Shown piece by piece: positions 25,290 to 36,400 of a stretch of 64,000 bases of DNA. A program made the translations under genes and the position numbers. Each line of letters starts with the position of its first letter. Position 1 is the first letter of the stretch. The notes beneath the pieces were generated by a model that ran no database searches, was not told the DNA's origin, and saw only the letters and a program-made list of their open reading frames with translations. Origin of the DNA: Anthonomus grandis grandis (Eukaryota; Arthropoda; Insecta; Coleoptera; Curculionidae); NCBI RefSeq assembly GCF_022605725.1, contig NC_065558.1:6262001-6326000 (forward strand), written 5' to 3'.

Positions 25290-26804
25290 TAAACCGTGAA
25301 ACGGAAAAAACCTTTAATAGTGGGAATGTTAATTGAGTTAGAGGGGCTACTTTTTAAAATTAGTTTGGTTGATACAGGGTGTCCCAAAAAAGCGTGATAC
25401 ATACTTTGAACTTTTTTTTAAATGGAACTACCTATATTTTTTTTCTGAAATGGGAGTCTAATTTGACTCTCTCTTTAATTCTAAAATTGTTTTGCCCTAA
25501 AATGCGACGTTGTCTAATTATTAACAATTTAAAAAAAAAATCACAAAAATCAATGTTTTACTAAAATTTTAATATTTCCCACCGACGTTTTTTATCTTTT
25601 TGAAAAATCTATCCTCTCTATCTATCTAGAGTCCTTGGCTAAGTTCATTTTATCTTATGAAATTCCTGAATTTATTAATTTTTATACGGGGTGATCAAAA
25701 TCGATTCTTTTATCTTTAATTTGATACCAATAAAATTACCTTTAACTGTTTTATCAAAATTTGTTCTAAATGGAAAAATGACATATTTTTTTCCTAGACA
25801 TTACAACGTTTAATTTTACTTGAGAATTATTAAAGTATACTGTAAGCGTAGAGTACAAAAAACAAACTAGAACAGAAACAGTTTTAAATGAAGAAATCTA
25901 ATTTGCATTCACCAAGTCGGTTGGAGAAAATCCGAAAATTCCAGTAAGACAAAAAATGACTTACAAATAGGTCCGTTAGAAAATGCCACAAGAAAAATTA
26001 ATATCACCCCCATTAATTTCAGTTACATCAAGGATTCATCAAAAGCATTAACAACATTAATTAAAAACATTATAAATAAGTTCTATCTCAAAAAGGATGG
26101 AACAATAACAAAATCATGTAATATTGCACCCCCAAACATTGATGCTCCATCATTGTTGAAAATTATTAACTCGATGGAGATTCACAAAATCATTTATGTG
26201 ACACGTACATTCATTAGTGAAGGGCACACATTTCAAAAAAACCTGCTGCTTTATTTTGTGCCTTGATGTAGCTGTGCATGATAGGGATCATATTTGTTTT
26301 TGTTGGGATATTTTCCCACGTACGATTTCGATATTTCTAAGTTCTTACCTATTCGTTCTCTACAAACTAAATTCCAGTGTTGTAACAACCGACATGGTGA
26401 TTACCAATTGGTTTTCTTCATTTAAAACTGTTTTCGTTCTAGTTTGCTTTTGTACAAGATGTCGGTTATTAGGAAATTTTTCCTAATAAACTCTTGAAGC
26501 CAAAAACACTTTCCAAGGCGTTCACTGAGAGTTATTCATTTTGACACAAATCTACTTAACATGACTGATAAGTAAACATTATAATTGACGTCACACAACA
26601 AAGAATAAATGAATTATGGTCAACTTTTTACTTGTAAGACAAAATTTCTTATTTTTAAATTAGATAGCAGGGGTTAATATTATTTGTCTCTAACTACTAT
26701 TATTTTAAAGTTGAAGAAGTAGTCCATGCTTGCAGTGGAGTTAATATATCAATGGGTAACTAAAATTGCTTCGGTCATCCTCTACTAAATTTATTTAAAA
26801 ATTA

Positions 26805-26862
26805 TTCTACCTACATGTTTCGGACATATAGGTAGTTGAACATGTCCATCATCAGGGATACA
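26805..26862 (-). ncRNA. hammerhead ribozyme motif (Penelope type), copy a
   Basis: On the minus strand CTGATGA (26849-26855) is followed by GGACAT ... ATGTCC, which form helix II with a long loop, then GAAAC (26817-26821) and ATGTA with a minimal helix III. These are the invariant hammerhead core strands. Helix I pairs poorly (only the inner CC/GG), so cleavage activity is doubtful. Penelope-like elements are known to carry such minimal hammerheads. Confidence 0.65.
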
Positions 26863-27107
26863 AATTGAGGGTTTTCGTCAATACATATAAAAAACGCTAT
26901 AGTGCCTCTGGCAAGGTCAAAAGGTTAAAACACTTAACAATGAATAAAAATGGCATATTAAGATGCATAAGAAACGTACTAAAACTGGATCCACACAAAC
27001 ATTAAAATCACATGATTACAACACTACGATAATTGAATAGAATTGAACCTTTTGAGCTTGCCAGAGGCACTATAGCGTTTTTTATATGTATTGACGAAAA
27101 CCCTCAA

Positions 27108-27560
27108 CTTGTATCCCTGATGATGGACATTGTAGCGGAACGACCTCTACCTTTGCTATAGTTTGTTCTATTAGAATATCGGGCGTCTTAAATATTTTCT
27201 TTATTTGTGAAAATGTATGACATTCTTTAAACCTTACATTTCTGCTCGGAGTATTCTTATGATTATTACTTCGTTTATCACCATTTAATAAAGTGTGACG
27301 CCTTTGAATCTGTGATTCCGTTAAAAGGTTTTAATCCGGGTCTGTGATTTTACTATTAAAAGGTAAGGTTACAACTGTTCTATTTCTTGGCTAGCAATTT
27401 ATATTATCTGTATTATTATTAAAAGGTGTTAAAACGAAACCCGTAACTGAGGTGAATAAACTGAGATTTCCCGACATTAGTGGTTTCTTTGACCTACGAA
27501 CCCCCGGGACTAAAAATCCCATTACAACATGTTATATGTCCGAAACATGTAGGATGAATA
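27108..27560 (+). ncRNA. hammerhead ribozyme motif, copy b, split by an LTR insertion
   Basis: The 5' half is ATCC-CTGATGATGGACAT (ending 27130) and the 3' half is GTTATATGTCC-GAAAC-ATGTA-GGAT (27541 on). Ignoring the insertion 27131-27536 and one copy of its ACAT duplication, helix II is GGACAT/ATGTCC, helix I is ATCC/GGAT, and the cleavage triplet is GTA. The fold is complete except for the insertion, so this copy cannot act as it stands. Confidence 0.65.
27131..27536. mobile_element. solo LTR of a retrotransposon, 406 bp
   Basis: The insertion begins TGTAGCGG, ends CCATTACA (the TG...CA ends of an LTR) and is flanked by direct ACAT repeats at 27127-27130 and 27537-27540. Removing it and one ACAT restores the hammerhead helix seen in copy a, which supports the boundaries. 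An AATAAA (27455-27460) lies near the 3' end, as expected for an LTR polyadenylation signal if it reads on the plus strand. No gag or pol sequence is present, so I call it a solo LTR from recombination. The superfamily cannot be fixed; a 4-bp duplication fits Gypsy-type elements. A MITE is the alternative. Confidence 0.65.
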
Positions 27561-28429
27561 ATTTTTAAATAAATTTATCGTTTTCTATCGTTAGTGTCGT
27601 AACGCCTATGAAACATATGTGTCACTCTTCCTTTAAGAAGAAGTTGGCAACAAATTAAAGATAAAAAAATGCGTTACTAGATATAGGGTGTTCCATTTAA
27701 AAAATAGCATAAAATTTAATTGAAAATATCAATATTTGAGTAACGATTTTGATCACCCTGTATAAAAATAAATAAATTTTAAAATTTCATAAGATAAAAT
27801 GAACTTAGCCAATAAGGACTCTACATAGATAAACCTCGGTGGTAAATATTAATATTTAATTGAAACATTGATTTTCGTAAAAATTGCTTTAAATTGTTAA
27901 TAACTAGGAAACACGCCTTTACAATTTTACTTTTACGCCAAGAAGTATCACGCCTTTTTGGGACACCCTTTATCAACCAAACTAAGTTTAAAAAGTAGCC
28001 CCTCTAACTAAAAGGTTTTTTCCGTTTCACGGTTTACGGACACCCTGTATAGAGACTCAAAGTGCATCAGGAAAATTAAATTTTAATTTTACATATTATA
28101 TTATGAGTATTTATTATATATATGAGTGTATTATTGTTATTCATCGTGAAATTACATTCGACATATGGGTCAAACTATACGAGAAAAAAATCTTAAAGTA
28201 CTTTTCTTATACAGGGTGGCCCATCGAAAACAGTCCAGCAAGGATTAGGGACCTTTTTTAGAAAAATTTAAAAAATGCTCGGACCCGTCGATTTTTGACT
28301 TTAGGGAGAACATTTTTTTAACCACCCTCAAAATCTTAAAGAAGAGAGGACGGTCAAGTGATAATTTGTTTTAATTTTTTTTAGCCCTTAACCCAGCATT
28401 GATTGAAATTCTAAAAAAACTACCAACGT

Positions 28430-28715
28430 TACCATGAAGAAAACGCGATATTTCAGCAAGAAGAGGCTTCTCTAGTACGGCAGTTTCTGGATGAAACGTT
28501 TCCTGGTAGATGGATTGGGAGAAGAAGTGCTATCGAATGGCCCGCGAGATCACCCGATTTGTCTCCTCTTATCCTCCTTCTTAGATAATGCGTAAGTACT
28601 AATAAGTATTGTTTCAAAATCTTCGACAAGCTGTCATACCGCGAAAACTCAAGTTAGCAATTTCAAACTTGGTAGTGGTAACTAGAATAAGAAGACCTTT
28701 AAAATAAGCTTAAAA
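28430..28715 (+). pseudogene. ITm transposase fragment
   Basis: The plus strand around 28485-28570 reads FLDETFPGRWIGRRSAIEWP, then ARSPDLSPL. This matches the third catalytic-Asp region of the transposase at 54432-55505 (GRWIGRRGPIEWPARSPDL). Further degenerate coding follows to about 28715 (QNLRQAVIP-like). The N-terminal half and the first two catalytic Asp residues are absent. It belongs to the outer element 28211-31870, whose coding region was deleted and then interrupted. Confidence 0.65.
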
Positions 28716-28784
28716 TAAAGGCCTTTGAATGTTAAAAAAGCACACAATTGTTTTTGTAAAAATTTAATTTATATTTCAGGAAAA

Positions 28785-30715
28785 ATGGCTCAAGGACGTC
28801 AGCGAAAAAGCGATAAAGGATAATTTGATGAACAATCCATGAGAGCTGCTGTTAGATCAGTCATCGAAGAGAAGATATCTTTAAGACAAGCAGCTGAAAG
28901 ATACAATTTAGAATTTCAAACGGTTTATGAATATGTAAAAAGGCAAAAACAGAATCTCACCAAAGAGAATAAAATGACTCCAAATTACGCTTGTAGAAAA
29001 GTTTTTTCTGAAAATCAAGAAAAAGCCCTAGCCGATTACGTATTAACTTGCTCAAAAATGTGTTACGGACAAACGGTCATTAATATCAGAAAACTGGCTT
29101 ATGAAATGGCAACTATTAATAATTGTAAAATTCCGGAAAATTGGCAAACAAACAAGGAAGCTGGACGCGAATGGTTCCTTGGATTTATGTCCAGACATGC
29201 AGACTTAAGTCTTCGCCAGCCAGAAAGATGTAGCCTCTCCAGAGCGACATCATTCAACAAACACAATGTTGGACTTTTTTTCAAAAATTTGGAAAAAAGT
29301 GTTTCAGAACCATGGAAATTTTTACAGCGGTACAAGAATTTATAATTTAGATGAAACTGCCACCACAACCGTCCAAAAACCGAAAAAGACTGTTGCTCAG
29401 AAAGGGATCAAGCAGGTCTCTTCCTGTACGAGCGCCGAACGAGGTTTACTGGTCACCACTTGTTGTATTATATCAGCATCCGGGAATACAATACCACCAG
29501 TCATGATTTTTCCACGAAAAAAGTTTAATCCTCGAATGACTTATAGAGCACCGCATGGTACTTTGGGATTGGTTTCCGATTCTGGATGGATAACTGGTGA
29601 ATTGTTTCCAAGCGTTGTAAGGCACTTCATTAAACATACGTCCAGCACAATAAAAAACCCTTCTCTCCTAATTTTTGACAATCACGAGAGTCATCTAACG
29701 ATAGAAGGAATAAATCTAGCCAAGGAAAATGGAATGATCATGTGACATACTTCCAACAAGCTGCAACCATTAGATGTCTCGGTGTTTTTTTCGTTTAAAT
29801 CATTATACAATACTGCCTTACAAACATGGCTTTTAGAGCACCCTGGGATACCTGTTTCTATTTTTGATATCGCTGGCTGTGTTGCTTATGCATTTGAAAA
29901 ATCGATGACTCCCGCTAATATCAAATCCGGATTTTGAAAAACTGGGATTTATCCCTTCGATAAATTCATATTTACAGATGACGACTTTGCAATTAGCAGC
30001 GTAACTGATAGGAATGTGGATCAAAACAATGAAGAAGCTCAACGACTTATGGATCCAAATTAACCATCAACATCAAAATGCATTGAAGAAAATATAATGT
30101 CAGACTTCTTAGTTTCAGTATCAGTTAGTTTAAACACAACACCTACACAAAATCACAAAGAAACTTTCGTAAGTCCACAACAATTTAAAGAATACCCAAA
30201 AGCTGAAGAACGAAAAAATCATAGAAAGAAGAGAAAAAAAGCTAAAAGTATTATCGCCACGGACACTCCAAAAAAGATCGCCCTAGAAGCTAAACAAATG
30301 GAGCGAGAAGGAAAAAAAGTGTTAAGAAGAATAAGGCGTGAAAAGAAAAGTAATCGATGAAGACTCAACAGACGAAGAAAATGAAGACGCGGCGATGCTT
30401 GAAACCGAAAGTTCCGATGATGATATTGATTTTGTAGGAATAATCGATCCACCGCCACTTCTAGATAAGCTTAATAAAGAGCCAGAAGTTGCCGATTTTA
30501 TTTTGATAGAATTTATGGACAAAAAGAAAAAAATTTACTATATAGCTGAAGTGTTCAGTAAAAAGGATAAGGAATGCGAGGTCAAATTTTTGAGAAAGTC
30601 CGTTAAGTATAATAACAGCTTCATTTACCCCGAAATAGAAGACGTCTCATTGGTATGTTTAGAAAACATTAAGATGGTGCTACCAAAACCAGCACAGCTT
30701 TTTTTTCAGCTTTAG
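28785..30715 (+). pseudogene. pogo/Tigger-like transposase, dead copy
   Basis: Starting at ATG 28785 (just after an ATTTCAG acceptor-like site), the order is: HTH_psq-type domain (VRSVIEEKISLRQAAERYNL); CENP-B-type HTH (about 28970-29250, ending in GREWFLGFMSRHADLSLRQP); DDE_1 domain with catalytic Asp blocks YNLDET (about 29340), LIFDNHESHLT (about 29675) and SNKLQPLDVSVF (about 29752); then a Lys-rich and acidic linker and a C-terminal domain (30480-30710, ILIEFMDKKKKIYYIAEVF). The acceptor at DDE and the C-terminal tail resemble Tigger/jerky-like proteins of insects. Lesions: TAA at 28821, a one-base shift in an A-run near 29290, TGA at 29743 and TGA near 29936, plus a TAA at 30061. It cannot make active protein. 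Confidence 0.8.
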
Positions 30716-30739
30716 AAGTTGTTTAAAACATTATTACCT

Positions 30740-30986
30740 TTTGTCTTATTGTGGAACATGCAGTGTCTGAATGTGGAACATGTGTGTTCCACTAACAGAC
30801 AACTGTCCTTCCTTTGTTAAACAAACTTTTTTTAAATTAGTTTTTGGTTTATGATGTTTGTTCTACCATAAAAACTTATGTTTAGCCTTAATTTATTTTA
30901 GTGATAATCATATTTTGGTTGGTTCAATAAACAAGGTCAATACTTAGCAAAATCTATTTTGTGTCTGATTGTGGAACACTCTCCCC
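30740..30986. other. right end of the Tigger-like element with GTGGAACA subterminal repeats
   Basis: GTGGAACA(T/C) occurs near 30753, 30773 and 30971, with an inverse TGTTCCAC near 30785. The end GTGGAACACTCTCCCC (to 30986) is followed by TA, giving a pogo-like GGGG-start terminus. No matching left terminus is visible before 28785, so the copy is 5'-truncated or its left end is lost. Confidence 0.45.
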
Positions 30987-31870
30987 TACTTCAATTATAA
31001 AAGGGAAACACTTTAGTCCTTAGCGATAATTTTCCAAGATACTTGTCAATATCCTATTTTAGATTTTTGGTAGGACGTGGTAATTTCAATTAATAACTAT
31101 ATAAAATAAACATGAAAGACACAGAAATTAGCGATTGTGATAATCAGTCAATTGATGATCTGAATCATACATTTTTTAAACTTGGAAAACTATCCTTACT
31201 TCAAATGTGCCACCCAACCCTTATGGTAGAAACTCCAAAAATAAAAAACTAGAAGCAATTTTTGTGAAATTTTTAAAGCTATGTAAAAATAAAATATAAT
31301 TCACATAAAAACTAGACTTGCAATAATGAAGAGTAAAATTATAATAGTATACTATGATAATTTAGGACAAGATAGATAAAATTAGACATAGTTTACATCC
31401 TATGCTAGTTACAAACACTCCCTATCTTTTTCCTAGTGTTATTTACCTACCTATCCGAGTCACCCTGTATTGTCTTAGATTTTTAAAAAAAATCCTTGCT
31501 TGGACTCCAAGGCGAGAAGCGAGTGACCCTATCTAAAATTTTCAAAAGATGTCCTATTCTCTCCTATTAGGTAGTAGATATATAATAATAAATAAAGTAA
31601 ATGAGCATTTAATACAGATATTAAAATAATTGATATAAGCAGATATCTATATTACAGAGAGTTAGATATAAATTTTTAGCTAATTAAGTGAACCAATAAG
31701 TTTTTCTAATTTGTTTGAGATACAGGTTTATAAAATGTGCTCGACACAAGGCCATTAAAAAAAAAACTATATATGACCTCCACTCCTACTTAAGATTTTG
31801 AGGGTGGTTGCAATCCCCGCCAAGGGGTTGAAAGTATAAAAAAAGGACTATTTCCGATGGGCCACCCTGT

Positions 31871-32250
31871 AAAAAACCCTTCTTCAATACCCTGTACCAA
31901 TAAAACCGTTCTTCTCACCTCAATACGACACTACGTCCTCGCATTATTATAACCTCTTAACAAAACGATATTGATTCATTGAGCATTATTGATGCCGCCT
32001 AAAGATATCCCGGCTAGTTAACACCCATCATAAGGGCCCGAATGACTTAATCCGTTTTAAAATCTCCCAATCAATGGTCCGTATGTGTTAAAAAATAAAT
32101 CAAACAATTTTTAACGACCATCGAAACGTAAGTAATGACCTGCATATCGTGGAGATTGTTTGAATGGGGCCCCTTGCCATGGTTCCGTTTAAGATCTTAA
32201 TCTTTTTGGGTCTTAATTAATTTCTTTTTTTTTTTTAGTAAAACGTAACA
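31871..32250. other. no gene seen
   Basis: Unique-looking sequence, GC-richer near 31990-32060 and 32150-32200. No protein or repeat is recognised. Confidence 0.35.
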
Positions 32251-32251
32251 G

Positions 32252-33223
32252 TATATGAAGGGTGTTTCTGATGGTAAAGGACGTTTTTCGCATAGTTCTT
32301 ATACAAAGTGTCTCAATTCAGTTGCACCAAGAAAAACGAGCGGAGTTAGGGTTAATTTTCAAGGTGATTTCAAATTATTAAAACGGAAGTTGTGGCCAAG
32401 CAAGTATTTATATGCAATTGTAAGAAACACCCAATTCTAGTATTTTGTCTATATTACCCTAAGTAAAATCAGAGGGTGGTGCTCTTGAATTGAATGTGGG
32501 GAAACTTGAAATGAACTACTAAAATATTTTGACAGTCCAGGCACATATCAATATTTTTATAATTCATATGTGAATGGGTTAACCATTTAGGACAAGATTG
32601 ACTTGACTAAAAAAGGCTAATACATGATCCAGATGAACCAATGTTAAATTTTGAGATGTCCTAATTTCTGCCAATGTACGCAAAAAAGTCATGAAATGCA
32701 AAATTGTAGATGAGAACTTACTTGACAAGAATGATTGTATCATTTTTTTCTCGTAAAATGAAGTGCTTTTGAAAAAAAATATCAAAATAAAAAAGTAGTA
32801 CTTATTTTTGATACACCAATGAAAATTTTTACAATTTCTAGTTTTCTATTAATTTAATCAAAAAATTCATCAAGAGGTCAAACTTGTAGACGTGACTTTG
32901 CTCTATAAGAGTAACTTCAGCCAATTTTTTCGGTAAACTGAGCATTATTGAAAAAACTCCGAAATTAAGTATATTTGGACCAGGACTAATTTTTTACTCG
33001 TTTTTATACTTTAAATGACCAATAAAATACACTCTTACCTTCACACAACGTTTACTTGGCAGTTTTTGAAGCATTTGACTTTTTAAAGGTCACCAAGAAA
33101 ATAGACAGTTCCTTTAAAAAAAAATTACCTTAACCTTCAAATGACCTTGAGAATGAACTCCATGGCCAAACTTGAACTTTTATCTTTTATTTTATATCCG
33201 ATGAAATGAAACACCTTGTATAT
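32252..33223. mobile_element. possible degraded MITE-like element
   Basis: The left side has TATGAAGGGTGTTTCTGATGG (near 32254) and the right side GATGAAATGAAACACCTTGTAT (near 33200-33221). These are roughly inverse and resemble GGGTGTTTC-type ends of insect ITm relics. The interior is degenerate and non-coding. The matching stretch is short, so this is tentative. Confidence 0.3.
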
Positions 33224-33349
33224 TCTCGTATTCTAAAGTAATTTTCTATTTTGGAAAAATCTCGTTGAAAATATATATGAACGTTCGTGGAGTTATCCAA
33301 TGCATTCGACACCTTAGTTTTACAGATGACCCTACCATACACCATACTA

Positions 33350-33460
33350 TATAGCGTATTTCCATAATGAAACTCCTTGTATATAAGACATTTCATTGTG
33401 AGTATGGTATGGTGAATATGTTCACTTTTGGCATGGTAAGCAATTGCAACTAAAATTACC
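33350..33460. repeat. left flanking copy of a sequence also found right of the 33.5-40.2 kb array
   Basis: AATGAAACTCCTTGTATATA, GGCATGGTAAGCAATTGCAA and CTAAAATTACCTTAATG are found again, in the same orientation and order, at about 40240-40395 (CAAACTCCTTGCATATAAAA, GGCATGACAAGCAACCGCAA, CTGAAATCACCGTAAT). Confidence 0.55.
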
Positions 33461-36400
33461 TTAATGACTTTAAAAAGTCAAAAGAATGGATTTAAGTATC
33501 TGGAGAAAGTTAAGAAAAAATGGTTGCAAGAAAAATGAAACAAATGACTTGATAAAGGTCAAAAAAATGATTTAAAGGGTCTTAAAAGTTTTTGAAAATT
33601 ACTTTAAGTACCTGAAAAAATTATCATTTTTTCTTAAGCTGCTTGAGAAAATTACTTCAAATACCTGGAAAAATACATAAATTTCTTTAAAAAATCAAAA
33701 GAATGAATTAAGTGCCTTGAAAAATGTTGAAACTTATTTTAAGTACCTGCATTTTATTTTAAATTGCTTGAAAGTACTAAATATAGCTTCTGGTGTCTGG
33801 AAAAAGACAGCCGCTTAAACTGCCTGAAAATTTTAAAAAATGGCTTTAAGTGCCTGGTACAATAAATAAATAACTCAAAAGAATGGATTAAGTGCCTTGA
33901 AAATTTTCTAAAATTACTTAGTACCTGGAAAAGGGGCATAAATACGTTCAACTGCTTTAAAACACGCAGAAAATTATTTTAAGTGCCTAAAAAAAAATAA
34001 AAATTCACTTTAAGTGCCTAGAAAAATAAAGGACTTAAAGGAGTCAAAAGAATGAATTAAGTACCTTGTAAAATTTTGAAATTCATTTTAATTACCTGCA
34101 AAAAAGATTTTTTATACTGCTTAAAAATTAGTTAAAGTGCCTGAAAACAAAAAGAAAACAACTGTTTTAACTGCCTAAAAGTTACAAAAAAAAAAATGGC
34201 TTTAAGTCCCTGAAAAAATAAATTAATAACTTAAAAACTGAAAAAAATAAAAAAATGCTTAAACTGCCTGCATGTTAAGAATAAATGGCTGCACTGGAAA
34301 AAATTAAATCCCTCGAAATGCCTGATATTTCAGGTTGAAACAACTCAAAACTAGAGCAAACAAAAGGTTTTAAGTGCCTGGAAAGAGGACAGAAATGGTT
34401 TCAACTGCCTTAAAACACCCCATAAACAAATTATTTTAACTGCCTAAAAATTATTTAAAAAATAAGCTTCAAATTCTTGAAAGATTAAATAAATGACTTA
34501 AAGGAGTCAACAGAATGAATTAAGTGCTTTGAAAAATTTTGAAATTTACTTTAAGTACCTGGAATTTTTTTTAAACTGCGCGAAAGTAAGAAATATGGCT
34601 TCAGATGCCTGAAAAAAAAGACAGCCGCTTAAACTGCCTGAAAATTTTTAAAAATGGCTTTTTAAGTGCCTGGTAAAATAAATATATAACTCAAAAGAAT
34701 GGATTAAGTGCATTGAATATTTAAAACACCAAAAAAATTATTTTAAGTGGTTAGAAAAATAAATAAATGACTTAAAGGAGTAAAAAGAATAAAATAAGTG
34801 CCTGAAAAAATTATCATTTTTTCTTAAGCTGCTTGAGAAAATTACTTCAAATACCTGGAAAAATACATAAATTACTTTAAAAAATCAAAAGAATGAATTA
34901 AGTGCCTTGAAAAATGTTGAAACTTATTTTAAGTACCTGCTTTTTTTTTTAAATTGCTTGAAAGTACTAAATATAGCTTCTAGTGTCTGGAAAAAAAGAC
35001 AGTCGCTTAAACTGCCTGAAAATTTTAAAAAATGGCTTTAAGTGCCTGGTAAAATAAATAAATAACTCAAAAGAATGGATTAAGTGCCTTGAAAATTTTC
35101 TAAAATTACTTAGTACCTGGAAAAGGGGCATAAATACGTTCAACTGCTTTAAAACACGCAGAAAATTATTTTAAGTGCCTAAAAAAAAATAAAAATTCTC
35201 TTTAAGTGCCTAGAAAAATAAAGGACTTAAAGGAGTCAAAAGAAGTAGTAGTAGTCAGTACCTTGTAAAATTTTGAAAGTCATTTTAATTACCTGCGAAA
35301 AAGATTTTTTTATATTGCTTAAAAATTAGGAAAAAATTAGTTAAAGTGCCTGGAAACAAAAAGAAAATAACTGTTTTAACTGCCTAAAAGTTACAAAAAA
35401 AAATGGCTTTAAGTCCCTGAAAAAATAAATAAATAACTTAAAAACTTAAAAAAAATGGAATAAGTGCCTTGAATTTTTTTATAAAATTGCGTTATGAATG
35501 ACAAAAATAAAAAAATGCTCAAACTGCCTGAATGTTAAGAATAAATGGCTGCACTGGAAAAAATTAAATCCCTCGAAATGCCTGATATTTCAGATTGAAA
35601 CAACTCAAAACTAGAGCAAACAAAAGGTTTTAAGTGCCTGGAAAGAGGACAGAAATGGTTTCAACTACCTTAAAACACCCCATAAACAAATTATTTTAAC
35701 TGCCTAAAAATTATTTAAAAAATAAACTTCAAATTCTTGAAAGATTAAATAAATGACTTAAAGGAGTCAACAGAATGAATTAAGTGCTTTGAAAAATTTT
35801 GAAATTTACTTTAAGTACCTGGAATTTTTTTTAAACTGCGTGAAAGTAAGAAATATGGCTTCAGATGCCTGAAAAAAAAGACAGCCGCTTAAACTGCCTG
35901 AAAATTTTTAAAAATGGCTTTTTATGTGCCTGGTAAAATAAATATATAACTCAAAAGAATGGATTAAGTGCATTGAATATTTAAAACACCCAAAAAATTA
36001 TTTTAAGTGGTTAGAAAAATAAATAAATGACTTAAAGGAGTAAAAAGAATAAAATAAGTGCCTGAAAAAATTATCATTTTTTCTTAAGCTGCTTGAGAAA
36101 ATTACTTCAAATACCTGGAAAAATACATAAATTACTTTAAAAAATCAAAAGAATAAATTAAGTGCCTTGAAAATTGTTGAAACTTATTTTAAGTACCTGC
36201 ATTTTTTTTTAATTGCTTGAAAGTACTAAATATAGCTTCTGGTGTCTGGAAAAAGACAGCCGCTTAAACTGCCTGAAAATTTTAAAAAATGGCTTTAAGT
36301 GCCTGGTACAATAAATAAATAACTCAAAAGAATGGATTAAGTGCCTTGAAAATTTTCTAAAATTACTTAGTACCTGGAAAAGGGGCATAAATACGTTCAA

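Larger units (their letters stand above)
26785..27585. mobile_element. inverted pair of Penelope-derived fragments
   Basis: 26785-26935 (minus sense) and 27050-27130 joined to 27537-27580 (plus sense) are inverted copies. They share GCCAGAGGCACTATAGCG, TTTATATGTATTGACGAAAA, CCTCAACTTGTATCC, CTGATGATGGACAT, ATGTCCGAAACATGTAGG and AATAATTTTTAAATAAATTTA. The arrangement of CTGATGA, a GGACAT/ATGTCC helix and GAAAC is the hammerhead found in Penelope-like element pseudo-LTRs. The plus-sense copy is interrupted by a 406-bp insertion. No reverse transcriptase sequence was found between the arms. Confidence 0.6.
25290..28036. mobile_element. large foldback element with ~300-415-bp inverted arms
   Basis: The left arm (25290-25705) and right arm (27743-28036) are inverted copies. 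Both carry TAAACCGTGAAACGGAAAAA, TTAGAGGGGCTACTTTTTAA, TTGGTTGATA(C/A)AGGGTGTCCC, ATTAACAATTTAAA, AGTTCATTTTATCTTATGAA and GGTGATCAAAATCG. The left arm has about 70-100 bp more. AGGGTGTCCC-type ends are common on insect ITm-like elements, so the family is probably a mariner/Tc1-type relic, but there is no transposase. The interior (25706-27742) holds two Penelope-derived inverted copies with hammerhead motifs and a solo LTR. Confidence 0.6.
28211..31870. mobile_element. ITm (mariner/IS630-type) element with nested Tigger-like transposon
   Basis: The left terminus (28211-28236) reads ACAGGGTGGCCCATCG ... AGTCC. The right terminus (31845-31870) is its inverse with two mismatches, and TA lies at both edges. 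A second inverted block, AACCACCCTCAAAATCTTAA (28319 on), is matched by TTAAGATTTTGAGGGTGGTT (about 31790-31809), so the TIRs extend to about 130 bp. Inside are a short transposase remnant (28430-28715) and a separate pogo/Tigger-like insertion (about 28720-30986). The remainder (30989-31790) has no coding sequence; it includes another CACCCTGTAT-type end near 31460. Confidence 0.7.

Noticed and set aside
29099..29368. Minus-strand open frame across the Tigger-like gene
   Set aside because: It is an antisense shadow of the transposase coding sequence.
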